A stretch of 55,454 nt of DNA, from NCBI GenBank assembly GCA_039649115.1, contig JBBWZQ010000192.1, positions 1 through 55,454 on the forward strand, in the 5' to 3' direction. The notes beneath the pieces were generated by a model. It saw only the letters and a list, made by a program, of their open reading frames with translations, was not told where the DNA came from and did not search any database. Both the position numbers and the translations under genes were made by a program. Shown here piece by piece: positions 15,883 to 24,434 of this stretch (position 1 is its first letter; every line of letters starts with the position of its first letter). The DNA is from DATEJJ01 sp039649115. Its GTDB lineage: Bacteria; Actinomycetota; Actinomycetes; Mycobacteriales; Micromonosporaceae.

Positions 15883-16479
15883 ATGAAATGGGCACGAGCA
15901 GCGCATCACGTTGAGTCGCTCGCGCAGACCTGCGCAGATATGATCACCCGGCCGTCGTCGATCTTCCCGTTGCGCGTGGTTCAGCTGTGGGCCGTTGGCG
16001 ACATTCTTGGTTCTCCCCGAGACCTAGAGGCAGTGACAGTGGCGCTGTGCGTGGATCTCCCCGTCGATGACGTCGCCTGGTGGAGCGAGCCGTCCGGCGC
16101 GCAGCACTGGTCCAACGCCACCAGGTTGGCCAAGAACCCGTTCGTGCCCTGGTGGAGATCCGCGCACGGTCCGGTGTGGAATCATCGCATTGATCGGCCG
16201 GCTCTTGTCTGGGACGACGTGAATGGGGTCAGGCAGGAGACGTTGGCGGCATTGCGCGAGGGACGCGGTGAATCTGTCCGCCGGGTCGCCCCGACCCAGG
16301 ACGAACTGCGTACCCGGCTGCATGAGGAGCTGGCGGTCAGCATGCGCGCTCTTCGCGCGTGTACCCGGGCTTACGAGGAACGGCGCTGGAACCCAGGCAA
16401 GCTCGAACCGGTCGCCGACGCATTGTGGCGGGCCAGCGTTGGCTATCTGGACGTCCATGAGGCGGTTGGCCCCGGGTGA
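15883..16479 (+). CDS. DUF7711-like hypothetical protein
   Basis: The 198-aa cytoplasmic protein starts at an ATG with GAGG eight bases upstream; upstream in-frame codons show poor codon bias. Its start MKWARAAHHVESLAQTCADM and the segment FPLRVVQLWAVGDILGSPRD, followed by VTVALCVDLPVDDVAWW, match a family of uncharacterised actinomycete proteins (DUF7711 from memory). The C-terminal half is helical and charged. No catalytic motif is visible. It is convergent with the GNAT gene and not in an operon. Confidence 0.76.
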   Translation: MKWARAAHHVESLAQTCADMITRPSSIFPLRVVQLWAVGDILGSPRDLEAVTVALCVDLPVDDVAWWSEPSGAQHWSNATRLAKNPFVPWWRSAHGPVWNHRIDRPALVWDDVNGVRQETLAALREGRGESVRRVAPTQDELRTRLHEELAVSMRALRACTRAYEERRWNPGKLEPVADALWRASVGYLDVHEAVGPG

Positions 16480-16500
16480 TTCCCATGGCCCTGGTGGCGG

Positions 16501-17355
16501 TCAGTCGGGTAAGGCGTAGTAGTCCTCGGTGGTTGCCTGCCTGAATCCGAGGGAGGTGTAGAGATTCAGCGCCCGGTCATTGTCGGTGGCCACCTCCAGG
16601 CTGACGAGGTTCGCGCCGTCGGCTTGAGCTTTGCGGCACAACCGGTGCAGGACGTCGCGTCCGATGCCCCGACCTTGATGGTCGGGGTGGATGACGAAAC
16701 CGTAGATGCCGGCGTTGTCCAATTCGCGGGTCAGGCGCACGGTGCCGATCAGCACCCCGTCCCGCTCGATCACAAGAGTGTCCGGGTCGACTACCGCCGG
16801 GCTTCCGGCCCGGTGACTGCCCGGCGCCGGCGGTTGCCAGCCGAATCCGAGGTTGCGGAGTTCGTGCACCGTCGGCAGGTCCTTTACGGTGGCGGCTCGG
16901 ATGGTGACGTGGGGATCGGTGGACACATCATTCGGCTGTCCGAACAACTGCAGGGCGTGTTCGGAGTGATCCAGCGTTCCTCTTCGGCGTAGCGCGAGAG
17001 CTCGTCCCGCGGCCGAGGTCCGCGGGACGACGAGCAGCGTCGCGGTCTGTCGGCGCTCGCGGCACACCCGCAGCGCCGCGTCCAGCAGTGCCGCGCCCAC
17101 CCCGCGTCCGCGGGCCTCAGGATCGACCATGCCGGCCAGTTCGATGACGGGCGCACCGTGCGAGTAGATCCCCAGAAAGCCCAGCAGCCGCTCGTCACGC
17201 CACCACAGGAAGTCCTCGACGTCTCGCCCCGCGCGATTGCGCAGCGTGCCCCATTCCAGCTTCAGCCGTCCACCGTCTGCCGCGACGACTCGGTGTTCCA
17301 GGCCCGCAATGGCGTCGAGCGCGGCTGGGGAAAGCCCTGCGGAGAGGTGAACCAC
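16501..17355 (-). CDS. Tandem-domain GNAT acetyltransferase
   Basis: Two GNAT domains lie in 284 aa, each with the acetyl-CoA pyrophosphate loop: VDPEARGRGVGAALL around residue 80 and IHPDHQGRGIGRDVLHRL around 222. The architecture equals that of mycothiol synthase (MshD), but MshD-specific identity cannot be judged here. Other two-domain GNATs acylate small amines. Translation starts at GTG; only a G-rich stretch precedes it, so the ribosome binding site is weak. It is a single gene. Confidence 0.85.
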   Translation of the reverse strand: MVHLSAGLSPAALDAIAGLEHRVVAADGGRLKLEWGTLRNRAGRDVEDFLWWRDERLLGFLGIYSHGAPVIELAGMVDPEARGRGVGAALLDAALRVCRERRQTATLLVVPRTSAAGRALALRRRGTLDHSEHALQLFGQPNDVSTDPHVTIRAATVKDLPTVHELRNLGFGWQPPAPGSHRAGSPAVVDPDTLVIERDGVLIGTVRLTRELDNAGIYGFVIHPDHQGRGIGRDVLHRLCRKAQADGANLVSLEVATDNDRALNLYTSLGFRQATTEDYYALPD

Positions 17356-17422
17356 GTACCCACCCCATCACGTCGGTCAAGCGGATTTTCACCGGCCAGT
17401 GCTCGGCAGGACCACAGCGGGT

Positions 17423-18286
17423 TCAGGCGGAGTAGCCGCGGGTGGCGATCCAGTTCGCGGTGTTGATGGTGCTGATCCAGTACGCGCCGGGCCCGTACAT
17501 TCCGGATGAGTCGGCTATCTTCACGGTGCGGCCTTCGTCGCGGTACCCCACGATCGTGACATAGTGGCCGCCCGGGAAGTCGTGCCGGATGCCGGCGGCG
17601 TCCGTTGCGCTGCCGATGATGTTCGCAACGACGGCGTACCCGTTGCTGACGGCGTGGACGACATCGGCCTGCAACCGGTCCATCTCGGCCGGGGTCGCCG
17701 CCGAGCCGGGAATGGACCTGGTCTGGTAGAAGGCGGTGCTGAGGACGCTGTTGAGTACCCGGGTGGTGTCTTCGGCGGAGTCGGTGCCGTTGGTCGTGGT
17801 CCCCAGCCGGCCTGCGACCTGATCCTGGCTGAGGTTGACACCATGTGCGGTCAGCGCCATGTGGGTAGCGGCCGGTGCGCAGTAGTAATAGGTGGACTGC
17901 AACTGGAAATCGAAGTTGAGTACCTTCTCCGAGGGCGGCTTGGCCGGAAGCGGCGCCGGTGCGGTCGTGCTCCGTTGAGTCGGCTCAGGTGCGGAACTCG
18001 ACGCGACCGGCTCCGGATGCGGACGAACGGTGGGCTTGGCGACAGTAGCGCGGGGAACGCCGGCGGAGTCGCGGGTCGGGTCAGCCGTTTCCCCGGTCGA
18101 GGGCCGGTTCAGCGTGAGGTTCGCGGCGGCGTGGGTCGGGCCGGCCGGAGCCCCGGTCGAGGGCTGGCTCAGTAGGAGGTTGGCCGCCGCGGCCGCCGCG
18201 GCAATGGCGGCCGAGAGGAGGCCGACCGTCCGGACGCGGCGGACGGTGGGGGATACAACCGACTTGCGCAGGTGGCGGGGGGGCAT
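17423..18286 (-). CDS. Secreted or membrane-anchored C39-family cysteine peptidase-like protein
   Basis: The 287-aa protein (ATG with GGAG 8 bp upstream) has a basic N-terminus, a hydrophobic signal/anchor (VGLLSAAIAAAAAAANLLLS, residues 21-40), a Pro/Ser/Thr-rich linker to about 120, then a papain-like C39_2 domain. Catalytic residues are visible: Cys136 in YYYCAPAATHMAL, His241 in GGHYVTIVGY and Asp259 in KIADSS. The linker contains a duplicated unit, NLLLSQPSTG-APAGPT and NLTLNRPSTG-ETADPT. The domain should act outside the cell. The substrate is unknown, and no bacteriocin exporter is nearby. Confidence 0.86.
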   Translation of the reverse strand: MPPRHLRKSVVSPTVRRVRTVGLLSAAIAAAAAAANLLLSQPSTGAPAGPTHAAANLTLNRPSTGETADPTRDSAGVPRATVAKPTVRPHPEPVASSSAPEPTQRSTTAPAPLPAKPPSEKVLNFDFQLQSTYYYCAPAATHMALTAHGVNLSQDQVAGRLGTTTNGTDSAEDTTRVLNSVLSTAFYQTRSIPGSAATPAEMDRLQADVVHAVSNGYAVVANIIGSATDAAGIRHDFPGGHYVTIVGYRDEGRTVKIADSSGMYGPGAYWISTINTANWIATRGYSA

Positions 18287-18745
18287 TGCAGAACTCCAGG
18301 ACTGTGCTGACTTCTGAGGGGCGGCATTGTCGAACGCTCCTTCCAACACCGGCTACCGAGTCAGCTGGCGGGTTCGGGCGGGAAAGGTCGCCCTACCATG
18401 GGCCAGGCCCGTGGATTCACCCCAGATACGCACTGGGTCCCCGGCTCGTACGAGCACGACTAGGCGGGTTCGATCCGGCGCCACCCGGTGATGGCTTACG
18501 ACCCGGATCAGACGGGGCACGTTATCTTCTGCTTCTCACGCATGGCAAGCCGTCCCGAGCGCGAAAACGTCACGTCGCATTTCAGGCAGCGCTCCCCGAA
18601 TGGTTCAACGCACGGCTCGCGATGTGCGGGCACCCGGAGAACACCTGTGCGGGTCGAATCCCATCGGATCCCACGTTTTGCTACTCGTCTAGTGGGTATC
18701 GGCGGAAGACCCGACAATCCGGCTACTCGTTCACATGGGGGATCT
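18287..18745. other. 459-bp divergent region without a supported gene
   Basis: Between the C39 peptidase and L,D-transpeptidase genes, a frame can be extended 86 codons upstream of the transpeptidase start, but its codon usage is poor and it lacks a ribosome binding site. Two tRNA T-arm lookalikes (near 18464 and 18653) do not fold into tRNAs. Confidence 0.5.
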
Positions 18746-20005
18746 ATGACGGACGTTCAACCTGGACTGGAAGTCCGACGGCGATACCAACGTCGCCGTG
18801 CGCTCGCTGGTTGGCGGACCCGTGCCCTCATCGCCATACTCATGCCCGTATCCCTGGCCGCGTGCACCGCCACCAAACAGTCGAGGCCCAGACCCGACCT
18901 GCACAACGAGGGGGTACCCGCCCCCGCCGTGCCGCTGACCCTCGCCCTCACACCGGCGACCGGCGGCCGCAACCTGCCCGTCACGACCGAGATCGGCACC
19001 ACGGTCTCCGGCGGTACGGTCACCGGCGTCACCCTGACCGATGCCGCAGGCCGCCGGGTACCCGCTGATCCTCGCCCCGACGGCTCGTCCTGGGTCCCCG
19101 CGGCGCCGCTCGCCTTCGGCCGCGGCTACACCGCGACCGTGACCGCGACCGGCCGCGACGGCCGGCGCAGCTCGCGTACCACCAGTTTCACCACGATGGC
19201 CGATCCCGGTTCGGACCGGATCGGCACCGGCCTGTACTTCTCAAGCGGCCAGACCTACGGCGTCGGCATGCCGGTCGTCGTGGAGTTCGACGCGCCGATC
19301 CCGGACAGCGCCAAGGCCGCCGTGGAGCGACGCCTGCTCGTCCGCAGCGAACCGGCGCAGGTGGGGGTGTGGCACTGGTACGGGGACCGGCAGGTGCTCT
19401 ACCGGCCCCGGACCTACTGGCAGCCGGGTACCCGGCTCACGGTGCGGGCCGCGCTGGCGGGACTGCCGGTGGGGCGCCACTTCATCGACCGGGACCGCGG
19501 CGGGACCGCGACCATCGGCCCCAAGCAGGTCTTCCTGGTACGCAACGCGACCAAGTCGCTGTACGTGTACCAGAACGACAAGCTGACCCGCACGTACCCC
19601 GTGAGCCTTGGCAAGTCCAGCACGCCCACGGGCAGCGGAAATCTCGTGATCATGACCCACGAGTACAGCACGTTGTTCGATACGCCGCTCTACCGGATCA
19701 CCGCCTACTACGACGAGCGGATCACCTGGGGCGGCGTGTACCTGCACGCGGCGCCCTGGTCGGTGGACAGCCAGGGGCGGCAGAACGTCAGCCACGGCTG
19801 CGTCAACCTGTCGACGCGCAACGCGGCGTGGGTCTACGGCATGGCGCGGATCGGCGATCCGGTCACGATCACGGGTACCGAGGTGCATGTGACACCGGGC
19901 GATGGCTGGACGGTGTGGGACATGAGCTGGAGCGACTACGTCAAGGGCAGCGCTCTGCCGCATCCCGACCTGGGTGGCGATCGGCAGGAGCGGCAGCCGA
20001 GGTAG
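18746..20005 (+). CDS. L,D-transpeptidase lipoprotein (peptidoglycan 3-3 cross-linking)
   Basis: The 419-aa protein starts at an ATG after GGGGGAT. A lipobox SLAAC (Cys40) ends the signal sequence, so the enzyme is anchored to the outer face of the membrane. Two Ig-like domains occupy about residues 60-250, followed by the YkuD catalytic domain with SHGCVNLS (His350, Cys352) and upstream TPTGSGN. The layout equals mycobacterial LdtMt2-type enzymes, which form meso-DAP to meso-DAP cross-links and are inhibited by carbapenems. It is a single gene and its length is normal for the family. Confidence 0.93.
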   Translation: MTDVQPGLEVRRRYQRRRALAGWRTRALIAILMPVSLAACTATKQSRPRPDLHNEGVPAPAVPLTLALTPATGGRNLPVTTEIGTTVSGGTVTGVTLTDAAGRRVPADPRPDGSSWVPAAPLAFGRGYTATVTATGRDGRRSSRTTSFTTMADPGSDRIGTGLYFSSGQTYGVGMPVVVEFDAPIPDSAKAAVERRLLVRSEPAQVGVWHWYGDRQVLYRPRTYWQPGTRLTVRAALAGLPVGRHFIDRDRGGTATIGPKQVFLVRNATKSLYVYQNDKLTRTYPVSLGKSSTPTGSGNLVIMTHEYSTLFDTPLYRITAYYDERITWGGVYLHAAPWSVDSQGRQNVSHGCVNLSTRNAAWVYGMARIGDPVTITGTEVHVTPGDGWTVWDMSWSDYVKGSALPHPDLGGDRQERQPR

Positions 20006-20235
20006 ACGGCCGCGAGAGTGGCGAATGTGCGCCCGTTCAGATGATATCGACAACGACAACTGCCAGTTCCCAATCGCCGCTGGCGGCCAAGGCGAACTCC
20101 ACCGGGTTTCTTGATCTCACGGGCTACGCGTGCGACCAGGTGAGGGCCTATCTTCGTCGGCGCTGGAGCGTTACGATCGGCAAAGGTCCGTCTGAAACCG
20201 CGAAATGATGTTGACCGTCATCGAAGGACTGTCGT

Positions 20236-20775
20236 GTGGAAGGCAACTCTACCCGGAGGCGTCTCAGTAAAGAGGCATGGGTCGCCATCAGCGGCATCGG
20301 TGCAGCCCTGATCACTGGCGCGGTGACATTGTTGGTCCATGTGATACCGGCCGCCCAGAATTCGTCCGCGCCGACGCCGGGTGCTCGACCGACCGCTACC
20401 TCGGCATCGGGCGTTGTGACTCCAACCCTCGGTGCCACCTCAGTCGGCGCACGGATGGCCGGAAAGTGGAAGGGGAGAGCGCGCGACAGCAATGGCGTCA
20501 CCTTTCAAATCAGTCTTGAGATCAAGGCGGATTGCGTATCGGGCCGGGTGTGTGGGTCAATCGGGGTCTCCCACGTACCGTGCTACGGCCAGATCTTCCT
20601 GGAGAGCGTGAGTAATGACGACGTCGAGTTCCGCGTTGACAACTTCGACAAACGGAGCAATCGCGCGGTGTGCCAGCCCGGCGCCGGAGAACATTTCCGC
20701 CTGCAGCCCGACGGCCAGTTGGCTTACCACACCAGCTACGAGCCGATGGCACAGGGGACTCTGCAAAGAATATGA
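20236..20775 (+). CDS. Membrane-anchored hypothetical protein
   Basis: The 179-aa product starts at GTG with AAGGA seven bases upstream. A basic N-terminus precedes a transmembrane segment (WVAISGIGAALITGAVTLLV, residues 15-34). A Ser/Thr/Pro-rich linker and a small extracytoplasmic domain (about residues 75-179) follow, with four cysteines. The domain runs GKWKGRARDSNGVTFQISLE and ends YEPMAQGTLQRI, a lipocalin-like or META-like beta pattern. Its family is not recognised. The last 40 bp overlap the convergent ORF at 20736-21056. Confidence 0.66.
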   Translation: MEGNSTRRRLSKEAWVAISGIGAALITGAVTLLVHVIPAAQNSSAPTPGARPTATSASGVVTPTLGATSVGARMAGKWKGRARDSNGVTFQISLEIKADCVSGRVCGSIGVSHVPCYGQIFLESVSNDDVEFRVDNFDKRSNRAVCQPGAGEHFRLQPDGQLAYHTSYEPMAQGTLQRI

Positions 20776-21056
20776 CCGCCGTCCCATTGCTCGTCCCATT
20801 GCTCGTCCCACTGCCGCAGCGCCGCACGACCACTGACGTAGACCCGTACCCGATGCCATCCGCTGGCGCCCAGACGCAGCCGCTGGCTCAGGTCTGTCTC
20901 CCAGAGCGCGTGGACCGCGATGCTGTCCTCCGACAGTGACAATCGTCCACTCTGGACGTCGTCCCACTCGCCATCCGGACGTGGCGGCTCGGCGCTCCAG
21001 GACTCCAGCCGTACGGCGGCCCCGCGTTCGACCGGAAGCCGACCCGGTCTGTCCAA
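20736..21056 (-). CDS. Hypothetical protein, possibly truncated at its N-terminus
   Basis: The frame has convincing codon bias from about codon 15 onward: VRLESWSAEPPRPDGEWDDV, IAVHALWETD, then GWHRVRVYVSGRAALRQWDE. This pattern recalls a group of uncharacterised actinomycete proteins, but I cannot name a family. The nearest start is TTG at 21056 without a ribosome binding site, and the frame upstream looks broken, so the gene may be a 5'-deleted remnant. Its 3' part contains 12-bp tandem units (20781-20816) encoding repeated DEQW. Confidence 0.4.
   Translation of the reverse strand: MDRPGRLPVERGAAVRLESWSAEPPRPDGEWDDVQSGRLSLSEDSIAVHALWETDLSQRLRLGASGWHRVRVYVSGRAALRQWDEQWDEQWDGGHILCRVPCAIGS
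20781..20816. repeat. Three 12-bp tandem units
   Basis: GTCCCATTGCTC occurs at 20781-20792 and 20793-20804, and a diverged copy GTCCCACTGCCG at 20805-20816. In the minus-strand ORF they encode consecutive DEQW-type tetrapeptides. Confidence 0.75.
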
Positions 21057-21152
21057 CCGTGTCCAGGATCGCCCGCGTGGCCGGGCAGCACCGCCGACAA
21101 TGCGGTTGAGACGCTATCCAGCCCGCGTCGCCCGTCCCACGCCGGAGTTGCC

Positions 21153-22166
21153 ATGCCATCAGTCTTCAGAAACGGCCGCCGGTTGGCCGCCGTCCTCGCC
21201 GCCGCCGGCACCCTCGTCGCCGCGTCCCTGCTGGTGTCCACCCCAGCACACGCGGCCGTCCTGTTCTCCGACGACTTCGACCAGCCGACCGTCAACGTCT
21301 GGCTGGCCGGCGGCTCCTGGTCGGTGGCCACCGAGGACGGGTCCCGAGTGTACAAGCAGTCAAGTACCACCAATTTCCCGTACGCCCAGGCAGGTTCTGG
21401 ATCCGGTACCGGTACCTCCGTGACGGCCCGGGTCAAGCCGACAAGCCCGCTCGGACCGACGAACCTGGTCGCGCTGACCGGAAAGACCAGTGACCCCAAC
21501 AACTTGTACTACGTCGCGTTCCGCGGCGCCCGGCTGGAGGTCGGGCAGCAGGCCTGGGGGCACAACATCCCGCTGGCCTCCACCCCGTTCACCGCGAACA
21601 CCGGCACCTGGTACACGCTGACCCTCAGCTTCCTCGTCGCTGGAACCGTGACCGGCTCCGTGTCCGGACCCGGCGGGGCAAGCGCGACGGTCAGCGCGGC
21701 CGATCCCGGCGGCACCAGGCCGGGCGACCAGGTCGGTTTCTGGATGAACTCGGCCAGCGCCTCCTTCGACAACATCGTGCTGCGCGACCAGACCGTGCCG
21801 CCACCACCGCCGTCCACCCCACCGACCTGCCCGGTCGCGATAACCTTCAAGGTCGGCGCCGAATACGGGACGATGTTCACCGCCACTGTCACGTTCCAGA
21901 ACCTGACCTCCACGGCGATCGGTCCACCATGGACGATCACCTGGCAGTTCACCGACGGGCAGGTACTCCAGGGCATGTTCAACGCGTACCCGTGGAACCA
22001 GCGCGGTGCGGTCGTCACCGCGCACAGCCCCACCTGGTTCCCCACGGTGGCACCGGGCGCCACCAGCAACCCACCGTTCGGCTTCCAGGCCACCGGTCCC
22101 GGCCTGGGGCACCCGCCGGTGAACGTCACCTTCAACGGCACACCCTGCGCGATCTCCTTCTCCTGA
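21153..22166 (+). CDS. Secreted protein with LamG-like N-terminal and cellulose-binding-type C-terminal domain
   Basis: The 337-aa protein starts at an ATG with GGAG seven bases upstream. A Sec signal peptide ends at about residue 34 (STPAHA). Residues 35-215 form a jelly-roll-like domain (DDFDQPTVNVWLAGGSWSVA through VGFWMNSASASFDNIVL). A PPPPPSTPPT linker leads to a C-terminal module (CPVAITFKVGAEYGTMFTAT, then WTITWQFTDGQ and a final Cys pair) with the features of carbohydrate-binding module 2. It probably binds plant or microbial polysaccharide outside the cell. No catalytic acid pair was identified. Confidence 0.84.
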   Translation: MPSVFRNGRRLAAVLAAAGTLVAASLLVSTPAHAAVLFSDDFDQPTVNVWLAGGSWSVATEDGSRVYKQSSTTNFPYAQAGSGSGTGTSVTARVKPTSPLGPTNLVALTGKTSDPNNLYYVAFRGARLEVGQQAWGHNIPLASTPFTANTGTWYTLTLSFLVAGTVTGSVSGPGGASATVSAADPGGTRPGDQVGFWMNSASASFDNIVLRDQTVPPPPPSTPPTCPVAITFKVGAEYGTMFTATVTFQNLTSTAIGPPWTITWQFTDGQVLQGMFNAYPWNQRGAVVTAHSPTWFPTVAPGATSNPPFGFQATGPGLGHPPVNVTFNGTPCAISFS

Positions 22167-22177
22167 CGGAATGCGCC

Positions 22178-22201
22178 GGCGGCGGACCGCGGTCCGCCGC
22201 C
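22178..22201. terminator. Perfect GC palindrome between convergent genes
   Basis: The 24 bases are exactly self-complementary (arms GGCGGCGGACC/GGTCCGCCGCC). They lie 11 bp after the stop of the secreted CBM protein and about 100 bp past the end of the convergent MarR gene. The position suggests a terminator, although no T-run follows. Confidence 0.55.
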
Positions 22202-22302
22202 CGGCCGCTGTGTCAACGTCGCCCGCCACACCTGCCGCCCGTCTCATCGCCGGGCGCGAGTGGACGGCTACGTGTGGCTCGCGCCTGGCCTTGCCCGTGC
22301 CG

Positions 22303-22758
22303 TCACCCGGCCCCGTCGGTGAGCTTCGGCACCAGCGCGGCCAGCGCGCGCAACTGTGCGCGGGACAGGTGTGTGAAGGCCGGCGGCGGCCGGTACAGCT
22401 GGTCGAGCAGGTCGGCGCGAGCCCGCTCGCCCTGCTCGGTCAGTAGCACGACCCGGACCCGCCGGTCGGTGGCGTGCGGGCGGCGGGCCACGAAACCGCG
22501 CTGTTCCAACCGGTCGACCAGCCAGGTCATCGTCGACGCGTCGCTGCCCCATTGGTCGGCGAGGGCACGCATGGACACCGGTTCGCCGGGCGCCAGCCAC
22601 AGCAGCCCTTTCAGGTCGCCAGGCGTCAGGCCGATCTCGGCCCCGGACTGGAGGTGCCGCTCGAACTGGGCGCGGAACAGGTCGTAGAGCGCTCGCCAGA
22701 CTTCCGCCGCGAGGTCACCGTCGCCGCCGTGAGCAGCGCCACCATCCTGTCCCGTCAC
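22303..22758 (-). CDS. MarR-family transcriptional regulator
   Basis: The 151-aa winged-helix protein (GTG start) shows the MarR core: LTPGDLKGLLWLAPGEPVSM, the recognition helix SDASTMTWLVDRLEQRG and the wing RRPHATDRRVRVVLLTEQG. Such dimers repress divergent genes and release DNA on binding a phenolic or other lipophilic ligand. The divergent epimerase promoter carries a perfect 14-bp palindrome (22823-22836) that is the obvious operator, so this regulator very probably controls its neighbour. Confidence 0.92.
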   Translation of the reverse strand: MTGQDGGAAHGGDGDLAAEVWRALYDLFRAQFERHLQSGAEIGLTPGDLKGLLWLAPGEPVSMRALADQWGSDASTMTWLVDRLEQRGFVARRPHATDRRVRVVLLTEQGERARADLLDQLYRPPPAFTHLSRAQLRALAALVPKLTDGAG

Positions 22759-22779
22759 GCGATCGATGATACGACCGCC

Positions 22780-22808
22780 TTGACACGCTTTCCCGGCACA
22801 TCTACTTT
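22780..22808 (+). promoter_or_regulatory. Sigma-70-type promoter of the epimerase gene
   Basis: TTGACA (22780-22785) and TACTTT (22803-22808) are separated by exactly 17 bp. The predicted transcription start is near 22815, about 30 nt before the ATG. Confidence 0.7.
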
Positions 22809-22822
22809 GAGCAATACAACTA

Positions 22823-22836
22823 TTTGAGTACTCAAA
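22823..22836. promoter_or_regulatory. MarR-type operator
   Basis: TTTGAGTACTCAAA is a perfect 14-bp palindrome located just downstream of the predicted transcription start of the epimerase gene and divergent from the MarR gene. A second TTTGAG half-site lies at 22806-22811, over the -10 box. Confidence 0.7.
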
Positions 22837-22844
22837 GGGGTGTC

Positions 22845-23807
22845 ATGATCCTGATCACCGGTGGTCTCGGCTTCATCGGGCTACACACCGCCCGGGCGCT
22901 GCTCGACCTCGGCGAGTCGTGCGTGCTCACTCGGTACCAGTCGGACCGGCAGCCGGGGTTCCTCGCCGGCGAGTTCGGCAGCCGGGTCCTCGTCGAGCAG
23001 GTGGACGTCAACGACCGCAAAGCAGTGCTCGACCTGGGCCGCAAGTACGAGATCACCGGCATCGTGAACCTGCTGTCCGGCGGCTTCCTGCGCCCGGTAC
23101 CCGAGATGTACGACGACGTCCGTACGGCGACGGCGGCGCTGCTCAACGTCCTGGAAGCGGCGCGGGAATGGCAGGTGTCCCGGCTCGCGGTGGCCAGCGC
23201 GATCGGGGTCTACGCGGGCGCCGGCCCCAGCCCGTGGCGCGAGGACCTCCCGCTGCCACTGAGCGCGACGCACTCGATCGAGCTGACGAAGAAGTGGAGC
23301 GAACTGCTCTCCTCGTTCCTGGGCGCGCAGTCCGGCGTCGAGGTGGTGAACCTGCGGATCGGCGGGATATACGGCCCGCTGTACCGCAACATCTCCTCGC
23401 CGTTCGGCATCCTCGGCCGGCTCGTGCACGCCGCGGTCAAGGGCGAGGTGCCGGAGTTCCCGGAGCACGGGCGGCCGTACGCGGACGACGGCATCGACTG
23501 GTGCTACGTCAAGGACTGCGGCCGGGCCATCGCACTGTTGCAGACCGCGGACCGGCTGGCGCACGGCCTCTACAACGTCGGCGCCGGACAGCCGACCACC
23601 AACGGGGACATCGTGGCCGCGATCCGGCAGGCGGTACCGGACGCGCGGATCGACCTGCCGGCCGGCCGCGACCCAGCCGGACTGGGCGAGCCGGTCTGCC
23701 TGGACACCGGCCGGCTCCACGCGGACACCGGATTCACGCCGGCATACGACGCCGCGCGCGGGGTCGCCGACTACGTGGCCTGGCTGCGCGCCGGCAACCA
23801 GTTCTAG
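22845..23807 (+). CDS. NAD(P)-dependent epimerase/dehydratase (extended SDR)
   Basis: The 320-aa protein begins MILITGGLGFIGLHTARALL, the glycine-rich Rossmann NAD(P) motif. The ATG has AAAGGGG upstream; an earlier in-frame start lies inside the operator. The usual catalytic YxxxK is replaced by a HSIELTKKW-type segment near residue 145, keeping the lysine but not an obvious tyrosine, so the activity may be altered. The C-terminal half is typical of sugar-nucleotide or aryl-substrate reductases. It is controlled by the divergent MarR protein, which suggests a small lipophilic substrate instead of a cell-wall sugar. Confidence 0.87.
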   Translation: MILITGGLGFIGLHTARALLDLGESCVLTRYQSDRQPGFLAGEFGSRVLVEQVDVNDRKAVLDLGRKYEITGIVNLLSGGFLRPVPEMYDDVRTATAALLNVLEAAREWQVSRLAVASAIGVYAGAGPSPWREDLPLPLSATHSIELTKKWSELLSSFLGAQSGVEVVNLRIGGIYGPLYRNISSPFGILGRLVHAAVKGEVPEFPEHGRPYADDGIDWCYVKDCGRAIALLQTADRLAHGLYNVGAGQPTTNGDIVAAIRQAVPDARIDLPAGRDPAGLGEPVCLDTGRLHADTGFTPAYDAARGVADYVAWLRAGNQF

Positions 23808-24025
23808 CGCAGGTGATGCTCCCGGCGTAGGCCCAGCCGGCCCGGAATCCGCAGGTTCCCAGGCTCCGCTCCGTACCGCCAGATTGAAATGCTCGACGTG
23901 CGACCGTGCCCGATCCGATCCCACTACCGGTCCTCCAGCAAGTCGTCGACGGCGCCGGCCGGTGAGGCGAGCAGCCAGCGGACCAGAGTAGCCCGCGCGG
24001 TCGGACTCGTGCGGCTGGCGCTGTA

Positions 24026-24280
24026 TTTCCGTTCGAACTGACCTATCTCGGCGGCGGCAGCGAGTTGTGGCGCGACGGCGAAGTGTCGTCCACCGCCGAA
24101 GTCGCGCCGGTGCTGCGCGACGTCGACACGCTTCTGGTGCGGCATGCCGAGCAGTTGCTCGCCCTCGTGCCGTCGTCGTTGTCGGTCGAGGTCGTCGACC
24201 TCGGACCGGGTACGGCACGTCCGGTCCGCGGGCTGATGCGGCACCTGCTGGACCGGTCCCGCCTGGCCGGCTATCGCGCG
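24026..24280 (+). pseudogene. Fragment of an EgtD-like SAM methyltransferase
   Basis: An open segment reads FPFELTYLGGGSELW, later LLALVP and EVVDLGPGTARPVRGLMRHL and GLAGYRA, matching the SAM-binding half of histidine-specific (Methyltransf_33, EgtD-like) methyltransferases. The frame loses similarity right after the motif that should introduce the next beta strand, and no start codon or N-terminal domain is present. It lies 155 bp before the RiPP precursor gene. On the opposite strand 23924-24030 shows another well-coded tail (VRWLLASPAGAVDDLLEDR), so several broken genes meet here. Confidence 0.5.
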
Positions 24281-24434
24281 AGACGTACAGCCACGTCCGA
24301 CCGGCGCGCGGGCCTCACCTCCGGCCCGGTGCGCGCGGCCAACCCTGACGGGACGGAGTGCCATGTTCGGGAAGGCGTGGGCGAAACATTTCGAGTAGGC
24401 TCGCCTTCCACATGGGTCGACCGGAGGTTGGTAG

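Noticed and set aside
16501..17355. Naming the tandem GNAT protein mycothiol synthase (mshD)
   Set aside because: The two-domain layout fits, but many unrelated tandem GNATs exist and no specific residues could be verified.
18450..18690. Two T-arm-like sequences (GGGTTCGATCC near 18464, GGGTCGAATCCC near 18653) suggesting tRNA genes
   Set aside because: Flanking bases do not form acceptor, D or anticodon stems, so no cloverleaf is possible.
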